Assembly: GCF_964355755.1 (NCBI RefSeq)
Contig: NC_092671.1
Span: forward strand, 34,053,304-34,117,303
DNA: 64,000 bases
Origin: Antedon mediterranea
Taxonomy: Eukaryota > Echinodermata > Crinoidea > Comatulida > Antedonidae
Direction of reading: 5' to 3'
The notes beneath the pieces were generated by a model, which searched no databases, was not told where the DNA came from, and saw only the letters and a program-made list of their open reading frames with translations. The translations under genes were made by a program, and so were the position numbers. This document shows positions 48,201 to 58,289 of the stretch, piece by piece. Each line of letters begins with the position of its first letter. The stretch's first letter is position 1.

Positions 48201-51200
48201 GTAACATCGTTTACTACGGGGAAAGAGACACACCATATAGCGCCCTCAATGACATCATCATTATAATACCGCAGTGGTTGATTTACATATTCAGGCTAGT
48301 TATCACAGTGAAGAATCCTTCAGATCAAGTATGAGTTTTATTTTATTTTGTTAGTTTATTCGACAGGTTTATTTTACTTACGTTTACTACTTTAAAACCA
48401 TAGTGATGAAGATAATTTGAAACTCTGTAAGTCAACGATATGATTTTATTTCCAGGTGTTGAACAATTCAATAGTGATAAGAACTGCTGGCACATACTAA
48501 ACTAGTTGCTGTATTACTTGTTTATGTTGTTTTTGTAGTGGGCAGAGTTTAGAAGCTCTTGGAAAAAACTTGATGAAGAAGGTTTCCTGGAAGAGAGACT
48601 ACTTAGACGTATGTGGCAAGAATTTCTTGAGAAATTTGAAGCATTGTTACAGCTAATGCAGAAATTTGACTTGATATGTGTTAAAACTCAGTCTATTCTG
48701 TACAAACAGGTTTTTAACTTCTTTTTTTCGTTACTTAATCAAGTAGTTTTGTTTGGTGTTTTTTTTTCATCTTAAAACTTGTATTTAACACTCTTAAACC
48801 TTAATTAAATCCTATTAGAAACATTAATTTCAACTTCTTTTCAAAAGACAACAGGTACTAAAAGTGATCGTCTCTTTTATGTGCCATCACTGCTGAAGAA
48901 GAAGGAAGGTGATGAGATGGTATCACTTGATAAACTGGCAAAGTCAAATAATACTGTGGTATTCTACGTTAACTTTGATGGTTTCCTACCTGAAGGACTG
49001 TACTATCGACTCGTAGTAAGAATTGTACATTGGTCACAACAAAGGTCACATGATAAGGGTTATAATCCTAGACTCTTTTACCAGCAGGTAAAGGTGTACA
49101 TTGATCAGAACCACGATGCAATCATCAGGATCCTGCCTGAAAAAAGATCTTGTATCCAGGTAGGCTAGGAGTGTTTGGTATTTTTTCATTGTTCCCTGTT
49201 CTTGTGATTAAAAAATTAAAATGAATTGACAGAAGAATGTATTGCTCTTTTAAGCCAATTAAATTTCTTTTCGATACAACACATTTTGTATTAATGCATT
49301 AAAAAGTAATTTAATTGATGTACATGGTTATTTGCTAAAATGATTTATAAACTTCTGCAGACTAGCTCAATTTAAAAATCAGCCAAGCTCCAATATATGA
49401 CTTTTTTATATTATATAGGTTGTTATTTATAAACTTAAAGTTGGTGGTAAACATCTTGAACCATCCCCAAGTGTGTGCAAAGAGGTAAGTATCAAGTTCT
49501 TATATATTTTTTTATTTATTTAATTTGGATTTATATAGCGCTTTTCCAAGTGTCCAAAGCGCTGTACAATTGATAATACTAAATACTCAATACTTACAAA
49601 AACAAAAAAATAAAATGGAATGAAAAAACAAAAATATATAATTATAAAAACTATGGGGGCCTATACAAAAAGTTACCGTAATTACATTACCATGATTTAG
49701 GAAAAAAACATTTTCTTTAAATATTGCACATTTGGGGCTTCACGAATATATGATGGTAAGTTATTCTACAACCTAGGACAGATGACAGAAAAACACTTAT
49801 CACCAAACGACCTCTTGGTCTTGGGGATGGCAAGACGGGTATGGTCTTGGGTACAGTAGATCGAAGTCCTTGCCGACCAAAATTGTGTTTGTTTATAAGG
49901 TCCTGTAAATAACCAGGTGCTGAGCCATACAGACAGTTGTACACATGCACTAAGATTTTGAATTCGATCCTCTGCTGGACAGGCAACCAATGCAGCTCCC
50001 TAATGAGAAGAAACGCCGTGGTGCGCTTGCTAGCTTGAAAAATAAGACGCGCAGCGCTATTTTGCATTGTTTGCAAACGTCGGACGTCTGAAACAGCCAA
50101 TCCACCTAGCAAAGAGTTGCCATAGTCCAGTCGGGAAAGAATTGAAGATCTCACTACATCTGTACAAGTAGAGCGGTCTATGAAACACCGAATCCTACTC
50201 AAATTACGAAGATGGAAGTTTACCCTACTGCGTAATGTACTAACATGATTTTTCATAGACAGTTGGTTATCTTCTTGATTATTAAGTTTAGTCACATCGT
50301 GTTCAATTTGAATTGTTCAAAAGAGATTATAAATTTAAAATGTATCAATAAGGGACAATTTGAGACATTTTGTTGTGTGATATCAAATATCAAATTAAAT
50401 AAAAACAAATCTTTTTACCTTATATTGCAGATACTACAGCTTATTAAAGAAAACCTACTGGACATTGGCCACAAGTGGATGAAACGGGTTGATTTTAACG
50501 TCTGCGTCCTGTGCAACGTCTGTCCTGAGGAGAACCTTCACTTGCACAAACTTAAAGAGTGTTTAGTTTCAACACCACGGTGTGGACCAGATGATGGCAT
50601 GGACACTTGCAAAGTCAGGCGTTTGTTTGGAAAGGACAATAGAAATCAAGGTACTAAAATAACAAGGCCATACACATGGCTGCAGTCGCGTGCACAAGTT
50701 AGTGTTTACCAACCGACCAACCAACAGACAAACCGACCGAAATTGCAGAACATTTTAAAAATGTTGAAAATATTTGATTTACATTTATATTTTTTTTTTA
50801 TTTACACGTGCGTAGCCGGCCTGTCACTTTTGACGGGCTCGTATAACGTAAATTGGAGTTGGAAAGTGAATCAAATATGATGACATTATTAAAGAAAGTT
50901 GTAAAACAGAAATCGGGCAAAACGAGTGCGTATTAACGTTTAACGTGCAGTACGCGTGCAACTGCGCACTCATTGTAATTTTTTAAACTCTTAAAATTGC
51001 CTGAAACGTACTCTAATTTCATCGAAAATAAATTTGACAATTTTCTAAATTTTAAGCGCGCGTATGTATGCGTTATATGCGCTACGCACGTAATTGTATT
51101 GCCATATTATTATGATGAAATATGACCTGAAATTTATGAGTACCAAATGTTATATAAATGTGACTCATGCTTGTGAAGATATGATTACAAACGTGATTTC

Positions 51201-53781
51201 GTTAAATCATGCGTAGACGGCGTAATTTTTGATTGCGCACCATAACAAACATAACCACATCGAGTCCTGGCCATAACGGATATTCTCTGAAAAATTGACT
51301 AGATGAAACTGATATCAAGCGAAGCCATATACAAGTTAGTGTTTACCGACCGACCGACGAACCGACCCACCAACCAAAATAGTGAGCTGTAGAGTCGCGT
51401 TGCACGCGACTAACAATGTTAAAGTATCGTCTGAAATAGAGGTAACAACGGGTCGGAAAACCTTCAATGACGTCATGTGGCAAACTCTTTCCTCTTTCCC
51501 TGGACATAATAAGCTATAATTGCTACAATTAAAATGTGCCCTTGTGTCCTAAGACAAATGGGATGGCAAACATTATAATGGCTTCTTTATTAAACCCAGG
51601 AAAGGATTCATCCTGATAAACCAAATAATGTTTTAAAGTCCGAGTCAGCCAATTCTTTATGTAGCATATAATGTATCAACCCAGATGGTAACCTAGTTAA
51701 GATACTGTATTCTTTTTTATCTATATATAAATTTACGTAAGGGCAAAAATCGGTAAATCGTGCGTTATTTCTAGAATGTTTACTCGATGGTATATAAAGT
51801 TGGTTCGTACTTTCGGTACTAATTTTAACCACCTGATGTGACCCTGTTTACTAATTAAATTGAGTTCGATAATTAGTTATTGACGATTAGAACGAATTTA
51901 GGTTCAACGATTTGCCCCAAATAGGGGTGTTTTCCGATCGTGGTATACACTGTCTAATGGATGTCAATTTGAAAAATACCCGCACACAATAATACGAGGA
52001 CACTTCGCATTTTCCTATCTCCTCCTACGATAATTGTTTTTAATAGCTGAAAACCGGTTGAACAGTTCGAGTACAGCATCATAATGTTGAAGACAGGCCG
52101 ATTTTCTTTAAAAAATGCTATTTTTATACATGTAATATACGTTTTTAAAAATGTATTGATTTGTGATGAATGGAACATTCCAAATTATTTGGTTTAACCA
52201 TAGAGGTATATATTTAGATTTATGGGCCCCCTTGGAGAATAAACATAAATAGTATTGCAATGCACTTTTGATCGCAATTTGAATCGCAAATTTCTTAATG
52301 TGAGTGTTGGTACTGTTAGATATAATAAAAACAAATATACAAATACTTTATTAACTGTGAGTGTGGGTAGGCCCTACTGTTAGATTATAAACATATAATA
52401 TACAAATAAATAAACGTTATTACTGACAGTTGCTTCTCAACGCTTGTATTAATTAATAATTTAAAAATATATAAACGTACGTAGTGGTGTATCGTTACAT
52501 GTACTTTACTATTTCAATCGACTATGACAGTGAGAGTTTTAACAAAGTATTAAATCGTAAATGTTTTACTGTATTTAGTGGTATATTATTTATAGGCCTA
52601 TAAAACATTAAAAACAATATTTCGTTACTGAGTGGATAAGAATATATTTTAAAATGTTTCCTCTTTGTACCTATCTTCATCCCTCAACCCTTAATGTTAC
52701 ATACAAAACACAAATTGGGTTTGTTTAAATGAGTCCAAATAAAAAAATTTGACTCATTTTGTTTCTCTCTCGGAAGTAATTCCCAGGGTGCTAATTTTAG
52801 CTGCCTACATAAATCATCGTGTATATTTATTCGTTTCTGTAAACGACAATGTATTATAGTCCTGCAGTACGTACATTTGAAATCTCCATTTTTTTCTCGC
52901 TGGAAAATACTGTGTATTCGAGAACCATCTGTGGGCACGACCTAGATGGTACGCGAGCGAAGCGAGCGTGCCATCTAGTATATATAATGTACGTAAAGGC
53001 AAATTGAGCATAAGTGTTGTTGTTTTATTATTATTTGTATAATGTAAAGAGGGACTACAGCGACAGGCCCATCGGGCCTTTTGTAGTCTCTCGACTATAT
53101 ATATTATATGCAAACCATTGTTAATGTTATATAATATTTTTGGTCAATAAAGTTTCTTTCTTTCTTGAACATTTCTTATCATTGGCAAATTTTGTGATAC
53201 TGTGTGTGATACACGCTTCCTATGCTATATTACGGAGTTTGTTGATTATGCTAGACAAATTGAATGCTGTAATGTGGAGATGTACAGTACTGAACATTTT
53301 AAAACAACTAAATCCTACAACCTTTTCCACTTTAACCAATAACAACCGTCAAAAACATGTCTCATAAATGAAACAAAAAGCTTAGAAAACATTTGTATAC
53401 TATTATCAACCATTTTGTATTATTTCAGCCTTTCAAGACACTGCTGTTCAAGGAAACTCGAATGTCCCTTGGTTTCTGCGACCTTTAATTGGAGTCTATA
53501 AAGACATTCCTTCCCCGATCCTGCCATTTCATATCATGACAGAGGTCTGCGTTCTTCTGGACCCTCCACAACCACGTGCTAATGATTGGCGTAGTGTAGC
53601 TTGTAAGGTTGGCTATGATTGTTACATTAACTACATCATGAACATGATGAACAGTCCTACCATGTGTGTAATGCATGGATGGTCTGAGAAGGGGTTATCG
53701 TTGGACGATTTTAAGGACTGTATGATTGCAATTAATCGGCATGATGTTGTAGGTTTAATTGAGGAACATCTTAAGCTATAA
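41347..53781 (+). CDS. ROCO-family protein with tandem DED-like domains, Roc-COR and C-terminal death domain (22-exon model)
   Basis: Coding exons by GT-AG splicing and phase: 41347-41375, 41671-41691, 42250-42270, 42580-43097, 43608-43631, 43972-44001, 44125-44281, 44673-44767, 44953-45044, 45155-45254, 45549-45619, 46265-46310, 46680-46861, 46976-47077, 47366-47545, 47696-47956 (GC donor), 48122-48328, 48539-48709, 48848-49159, 49419-49484, 50431-50650, 53429-53781. They total 3,258 nt, divisible by three, with no internal stop. Domains in order: DED-like at residues 26-105 and 121-190; P-loop GQERAGKTS at 250-258; a Lys/Glu-rich insertion to about 445; DFAGQ at 450-454; THRE at 541-544; COR at about 557-895; a Cys cluster at 920-955; a death domain at about 1008-1083. 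Roc-COR proteins are GTPase switches, and DED and DD mediate homotypic assembly in death signalling; the role here is inferred. The start is an ATG in an ACCATGG context. The exact 5' end and the 30-nt exon are the least certain parts. Confidence 0.8.
42580..43097 (+). CDS. Large exon encoding two DED-like death-fold domains
   Basis: This 518-nt exon encodes residues 24-196 and enters in phase 2, leaving in phase 1. The first half (from AEFWSVIDEL) has the DED layout of six helices: an acidic start (DELSSEI), the hydrophobic stretch DLQILKVVFYDII, the LFRLLHSEGYI helix and a final LFEVFKVTGLQRLHDIL. The second half begins YRWMLVRLGKSL, like the second DED of caspase-8 and c-FLIP, and continues to LLKEHKELNHEL. 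I read it as a tandem DED by pattern, not by a profile search. The second domain is less typical and could be another death fold or a helical bundle. No such exon is visible in the upstream duplicate. Confidence 0.62.
43320..43460 (+). mobile_element. Retroposon tail in an intron
   Basis: GATGAATAAAGAATATTTGAATTTGAATTTG ends a decayed 3' region; the (ATTTGA)n tail is of LINE/SINE type. It lies in the intron after the DED exon. Confidence 0.4.
43608..44001 (+). CDS. Two small linker exons (24 and 30 nt)
   Basis: Exon 43608-43631 (acceptor TTTTTTAG, donor GTATGT) encodes VQQKKLSD. Exon 43972-44001 (acceptor GTGTAG, donor GTAAAC) encodes DSAPQLSVVY. Both are symmetric phase-1 exons, so either can be included or skipped. 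They join the DED exon to the Roc domain. The 30-nt exon has a weak polypyrimidine tract and may not be real; without it the frame is still kept. Confidence 0.45.
44125..47545 (+). CDS. Roc GTPase domain exons with an internal Lys/Glu-rich insertion
   Basis: The P-loop exon (44125-44281) encodes VLARGQEAKNAFLDAIQEGS and then GQERAGKTSL, the Roc G1 motif. Exon 44673-44767 carries DGIELSCT and HTTNWTPNQ, matching the G2-proximal part of invertebrate ROCO proteins. Five short exons (44953-46310) and the first part of 46680-46861 encode a charged segment rich in Glu and Lys, probably helical. G3 follows as WDFAGQDLYYITHQ. The 46976-47077 exon encodes the next beta strand (MFLVSRAIYIICFNL). Exon 47366-47545 encodes G4 as FIVGTHRESL, with Glu in place of the Asp usual in THxD. 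All phases join. Confidence 0.78.
45928..46021 (-). repeat. CGCGACT-hairpin repeat, short form in an intron
   Basis: ACAAGGCCATATATAGTGCAGTCGCG, then TTAGTGTTTACCGACCGACC, then GTAGAGTTGCACGCGACTAA. This is the minimal form: both terminal modules with almost no interior. Confidence 0.7.
47696..49484 (+). CDS. COR domain exons
   Basis: Five phase-0 exons. The first (47696-47956) contains MPLKWLNFLHEIEQLR and ends at a GC donor (CAG|GCAAGT). The second (48122-48328) carries AMLHFHHDLGNIVYYGE and IIIPQWLIYIFRLVIT, the signature of COR. The third (48539-48709) has WKKLDEEGFLEERLLRRMW and LLQLMQKFDLICV. The fourth (48848-49159) has LFYVPSLL and VVFYVNFDGFLPEGLYYRLV. The fifth (49419-49484) is a 22-residue exon. 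COR is the dimerisation module that follows Roc. The acceptor at 48847 was chosen over the nearby one at 48853 because the latter runs into a stop. Confidence 0.8.
49504..50270 (-). mobile_element. 5'-truncated CR1/L2-type LINE fragment
   Basis: A minus-strand frame of 192 codons (50295-49717) reads through SRLDYGNSLLGG, LQTMQNSAARLIF and IRELHWLPVQQRIEFKIL, the C-terminal part of CR1/L2 RT proteins. The 3' end (49510-49560) has ATTTATATAGCGCTTTTCC. A TTCTT repeat flanks it. The upstream gene copy lacks it at 16020, confirming an insertion after duplication. Confidence 0.85.
50431..50650 (+). CDS. Exon encoding a cysteine cluster between COR and death domain
   Basis: Residues 896-968. Three cysteines with two-residue spacers (C920, C923, C926) are followed by H932, H934, C939, C946 and C955. 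The spacing suggests a small zinc-binding or disulfide-bonded unit, but I do not recognise a named zinc finger. The upstream pseudogene copy (16183-16402) keeps every one of these cysteines and histidines. The exon leaves in phase 1 and joins the final exon. Confidence 0.7.
50661..51410 (-). repeat. CGCGACT-hairpin repeat in the last intron, downstream copy
   Basis: Orthologous to 16415-17142. It keeps a longer (CCGACCGACG)n run near 51345 that the other copy has lost. Confidence 0.75.
51720..52978 (+). mobile_element. Helitron-like element H4
   Basis: Same intron position as H3: A|TCTATATATAAATTTACG to CTAG|T, with hairpin AGATGGTACGC / GCGTGCCATCT (one mismatch). H3 and H4 share flanks on both sides, so they are one insertion copied by the duplication. 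Confidence 0.85.
52980..53165 (+). mobile_element. Probable retroposon tail, downstream copy
   Basis: Same as 18765-18945: GGGACTACAGCGACAGGCCC, then TCAATAAAGTTTCTTTCTTTC. Confidence 0.4.
53429..53781 (+). CDS. Terminal exon encoding the death domain
   Basis: Residues 969-1085, ending at TAA 53779-53781. The death-domain pattern is VCVLLDPPQP, then NDWRSVACKVG, then SPTMCVMHGW, LSLDDFKDCMIAINRHDV and VGLIEEHL. The conserved Trp is residue 1022, and the motif NRHDVVG matches the last death-domain helices. The acceptor is TATTTCAG at 53428. A possible poly(A) signal AATAAA lies about 1 kb downstream at 54816. The same exon at 23428-23780 in the upstream copy is also fully open. Confidence 0.8.
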
Positions 53782-55975
53782 AGAGGAATGAACAAAGTAG
53801 AATGATGAACAAATCATAACAATCAATTTGGTACTGTGTGTCTTTGAATTCTAAACTAAATTATAAAATCAAATATTATGAAAGTCATCCTTTTTTATAC
53901 AGAGGCATAAATTGACCTATTTAAAAAATCAAAATATTGAATATCGAATGATAAATATTATTATAATACATATCATAACTTTGATTATGATGTATCTTTC
54001 AAAAAAATGTTTGATAATACTGATAGTTTGTTTTTAACGCAAAGAAGATTTCTGAGCCAACGTCATAATAAAACGTATAACTCGAATCAATATTTTTTTT
54101 AGTATGCTTTAAATTTCTATATTTTCAGTTTCAAAGAAGCAAATAATACAAATAGCAATCACAATTGTTTTTTTTTAAAGTATAATATCAGCCATGGTTA
54201 TTTGTTAGTAGTTTATAACTATTTTTTCTGTCTGTAACCTTACATAACTAATTATTATGTTCTAATTTATTGTTTTAGTTTGTTCAATAGTGCTATTAAA
54301 ATAATTGCATTTTCCTCAAAAATTTTACATGTGGATTTCGTACTTTAGGATCTCTGTTTTCTTGTTATTGTTGTACAAGAAGCAAGGCCTACACAATATT
54401 TAATCCTCTTTACCACACGTGTAGTAAATAATACTTCATAATCAATAGTTTTCAAAAAAGGTTTTATATGTTCACGTTTGAACAATGCACTGTTTACAGT
54501 TTGTGTAATTATTTGTTAACATTTGTAAAGTAGTTAAGTTGCACTAATGGTTTAAATTTCATTTTACATATACTTGATAGCTATGCAAATCAATTTAAAA
54601 TCATTTTATTTTTATTCATAAACAATTATATGAATGAAGATTAAGATGAACAAACCATTCATTGCATTCTAATCCTGTTCTGATTCCTTTATTAGTACAA
54701 CCTTAGCATTTCTTAACACTGAGTTTAACTGAGTTTGTTTTGCAAATATGTTTCCTTAATAATCATTAATTGTCTTATAATATTTATACTACCAATCCAA
54801 TGTTTATAATAACCAAATAAAGATTCAGTCAATAGAGGTGATTTGTTACATTTGTTGTATTATTACAAATGTTTGATGTGTTTTTTTTAAATATAACATG
54901 AATGTTTATGCTATAGCCATTTGTTCCATTACGTGACTTAGGTTGTGAATGAGTGTGACTGAGTTCTAGACTGTGTTTTGACTTAATATTACTAAAAAAA
55001 AGTACAATTTAACTTTTAACGTGGTTAACATGAACGTGTTATGATAAATGTGAACTTAAGAATCATAATTCTGATATGCATCTAATGGACACAGTTCATG
55101 ATAAAAATTTGTTTCATGAACTGTGTCCATTTAGATGTATGCCAGGTAGATCTACTAATTTACGATTCAAACTTTTTTTTATATAATCTCAAAAATAGAT
55201 AAATACACACATGCCTCAAGAACAACTATAAAACTAACCACGAACATTAAAAGTTGTTTACATATTAGGCTTAGTCTTGGGAAACAGAATCAATTAAAAG
55301 TCAACAATATAAAGAAAATCATTCAAACGACAATAAAGGTAAAAACATAAAATACCTATACAATACAATACATTATATATTGAGTTACTCTCATGTTGCG
55401 TCAGGGAAGATACAGAATTTATTCCATAATAGGCTCGGTTACCTCCGCCCCTCCCACTCCCTGCTTTTAGTGGATCTATTTAAGCTGATGGTCGTCGATA
55501 CCAAAGAGAACCCGCTCCCGTTTTTATAATTTTTTTTTATTTAAAAGGTTTTCAATCAGTTTTGATATATGTAATACTGAGGCAGGCCCCTCTTTATTTC
55601 CATATGTACACATTGTTTTGACAATGAAATTAATCTATATTTGTTTACATGAGCGGGTAGACGAGGATTATTTAATGAACAATTTTTTGTCACCAAACGT
55701 TAGAGGGATACACTTACTTAGCGAGGAATGTTTGTTACGGTGTAAAGGTTTGCTCATTTACATGTAAATAATAAATACGTAGTCAGATTCATGATATTTC
55801 AGCGAGGCTGATCCTAGATAAAACATTTCATTTCCTCTAGGCTAAGTATAAATAAATCGTTTATATGCTTACATTCTTAAATCAGTGTATACATGAAAAG
55901 AAACAAAACACAAGGTACCAGAAATTATATGAATAGACCTAGGCCTATACGTTTTGTATACGACATAAGCTTATA
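53782..55975 (+). other. 3' untranslated region and flank of the ROCO gene
   Basis: It follows the stop at 53781. AATAAA occurs at 54816-54821. The sequence parallels 23781-26010. A third, more diverged relative of part of this flank is at 57520-57790 (CTAATCCA, CCAATAAAGAT, TTTGTTGTATT, ATAACATGAATG). Confidence 0.55.
55077..55142. other. Long hairpin in the 3' flank, copy 2
   Basis: Same stem as at 25090, with one change near the loop (GTTTCATG for GTATCATG) and a better outer stem (ATCTAA/TTAGAT). Confidence 0.6.
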
Positions 55976-56059
55976 CTCTAGTAGCTAGATCAACTTTCGT
56001 ATGCACTTTGAGGTCCAGAGAATTTGACTTCAGAAATTGGTTTAGGGTGGTCAAACAAT

Positions 56060-56690
56060 CATTTTTGGCTTGGTTAAACATTTTGAAAATGTGGCGATAG
56101 GTCAAAAGGTCAGGGTGAAAGGTCATAAGACCAAACACCAATATGTCCTTAAATCTCAACAACCACTGGTCACAGCGAAGTAATGTTGGTCTCAAATTGA
56201 TCAGAAGGTATACATTTATATTCAGACTAATGGGACATTTTAGTTTAAAATGACCGGAAATGCCATTTCTGACCTTTGACCCACAACACAGAACATGTAT
56301 TTATCTCCGTAACTACTGGTCGTAGACACTTGAATTTGGTTTTAAATTGTTCGAAAAATATATTTTGTTATTTGTTACACATTTTGAAAAGTTTTACAAA
56401 AGGTCAAAGGGTCAGGGTCAAGGGTTATATGAACGAATAAATAAAGGTACTTGTATCTCGGCAACCACTGGTCGCAGCAAGTCAATTTTGGTCTCAAAAT
56501 GTTCAGAAGGCATACATTTATATTCTGTCTAATGGGGCACTTTAGTAAAAAATGATCAGAAATGCCATTTCTGACCTTTGACCCACATGCCAGGGCATCT
56601 TCATATCTCTGTAAGTACTGGTCGTAGAAACTTAAATTTGGTATCAAATTGTTCGAAATATACATATTTACATTCATTGTAATAGAAAAT
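56060..56690 (+). repeat. About 300-bp tandem repeat rich in GGTCA words
   Basis: Two units, each with AGGTCAAA-GGTCAGGGT, CAACCACTGGTC, TACATTTATATTC and GCCATTTCTGACCTTTGACC (56262-56281 and 56563-56582). It is present only in the downstream copy of the duplication. Confidence 0.8.
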
Positions 56691-56984
56691 GTTGTTAAAA
56701 GATGAACAGAAAATACTATTACTAATGTTTCAAACAAAAAACATATCTCTACACAACTTATCCTTAGACAGTAATGTTATACAATAACTGATACTTTAAT
56801 TGTTTCAATTTCAAGTACTAGTTATTGCTGTCCACGAGAACATTTTGATATAAACGTCAAACTCAACAGTTCTTTTCAGAATGCTAGAAGTAACTTGCCA
56901 TGTGTATCCGATTAAACGCCCCTGGCATTTATTGTTCAAAAGGGTTTTTAGGGGGAGGGGAGGAGGCATCTTTTTTGGGGGTAT

Positions 56985-57480
56985 AATATGATAAAAATCA
57001 GCCATTTTTGCGGGCAAAACACAACATAAGGCCACCGACTCGAATAAAGTTTACAATGGACAATTGTATGAACGAAATGAACAAAAAAACCACAGTGGTA
57101 GTACGTAGGCCTAATTGTCAATGATAGATCAACCATATCATTGAATACAATAATATCAATAATCAACTTAGTCTAGTTCGTTTTTTCGTGCACACTTCAA
57201 GTGAAATACACGCATCAAGTTTAACAAAACTAGATTGGATTTGATTGATTTGAAATAGTAAAAGTAAATATTATGTTGGACATAGGCCTACATGTCACTG
57301 TTACAACTTATAATGTAGAAAACGTCAGCTAATTTCGAAACAACCGTTAATGTAGAAACATCAACAGCTTATGTTCTGTAGTAAGCGGTGTTCTACATAA
57401 CGGTTATTTGAAAATGGCGTTTTCTACGTTGTAACAGTCACCAACATTTATCTGAGAAGCCTATAAAATCCGTACGTACT
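56985..57480 (+). promoter_or_regulatory. Promoter-like unit 3, head of a further array member
   Basis: It matches unit 1 at its start (AGCCATTTTTGCGGGC) and unit 2 in its middle (CCACAGTGGTAGTACGTAG). It sits 3' of the main gene, where the next tandem paralogue would begin. No intact downstream coding exons are seen before the window ends. Confidence 0.4.
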
Positions 57481-58083
57481 ATTTAGTACAACGACTAAAG
57501 TACACCAGTTGCATGCAATTCTAATTATGTTAAATATATATATTTCATTTCTTAGTATGACCTTAAAATTTCTTGACATTTCTTAATTATTTGGCATTGA
57601 ATAAACATTAAATATTATAACATATTTTTGTTACTAATCCACTTGTATTATAATTCTAACCCAATAAAGATCCATTCAATATATTCACAGTTTTGACTTT
57701 GGTTTACATTTGTTGTATTCCAATACTTTAAAATTTTTTAGCATAACATGAATGCTTATTTTATCATTTTCGTTATATCTACCAGAAATCATTTTACAAA
57801 ATAAATGTTTACAATGGTTTTGGTGGCACTGGTTAAACATCTCTCTGCCTACAAGCAATATTAGGAAATAAATGTATTTTAATCACATTTTGTGTAAAAA
57901 TAAGAAAAGATTAATTAATAATGCAAATAGATAAAGGTATACTTGACGTGTTTACAACAAGTTGGGATAGGTGCTCGTGATCATTCACAAAAGGCACCTC
58001 GATTATATTATGTTGGGGCGACCATATCATAGAACGACAAGCCATACATACCGCGTTGGTCTCCCATATGGTTAAAACCCCTT

Positions 58084-58281
58084 AGCCTGTTTTCCTGTCG
58101 ACGTTATTTGACGCTATCGTCGTTGATCGTTAACAGTTCAACGACGATCGTTTGAAAACGATCAAGTTGAAATGATAACGATAGCGAGTACCTTTTCCTG
58201 TAAATCATTTCAATGTTTACGTAGAAGATCGCCGATTATTGTTAACGATAGCGTCGACTGACGTCGACAGGAAAACAGGCT
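58084..58281. mobile_element. 198-bp MITE with near-perfect terminal inverted repeats
   Basis: Left end AGCCTGTTTTCCTGTCGACG, right end CGTCGACAGGAAAACAGGCT, with further internal inverse words (GACGCTATCG / CGATAGCGTC). The duplication is only 2-3 bp (T-rich), so the superfamily, perhaps Harbinger, is uncertain. Non-coding. Confidence 0.8.
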
Positions 58282-58289
58282 TTAGAACG

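Larger units (their letters stand above)
47320..57150. repeat. Segmental duplication, downstream copy
   Basis: Counterpart of 13025-26350. Copy-specific inserts are a CR1/L2 LINE fragment (49504-50270) and about 1 kb at 55975-56985 containing tandem GGTCA-rich repeats. The Helitron and the CGCGACT-hairpin repeat in the last intron occur in both copies and so predate the duplication. Confidence 0.85.

Noticed and set aside
48847-48853. Alternative acceptor ACAACAG at 48853
   Set aside because: Using it shifts into a frame with a stop after about 13 codons; the AAAAG acceptor keeps the COR frame.
55971-56737. Minus-strand frames of 74 and 120 codons
   Set aside because: They lie in a ~300-bp tandem repeat and repeat the same words; no conserved protein is seen.
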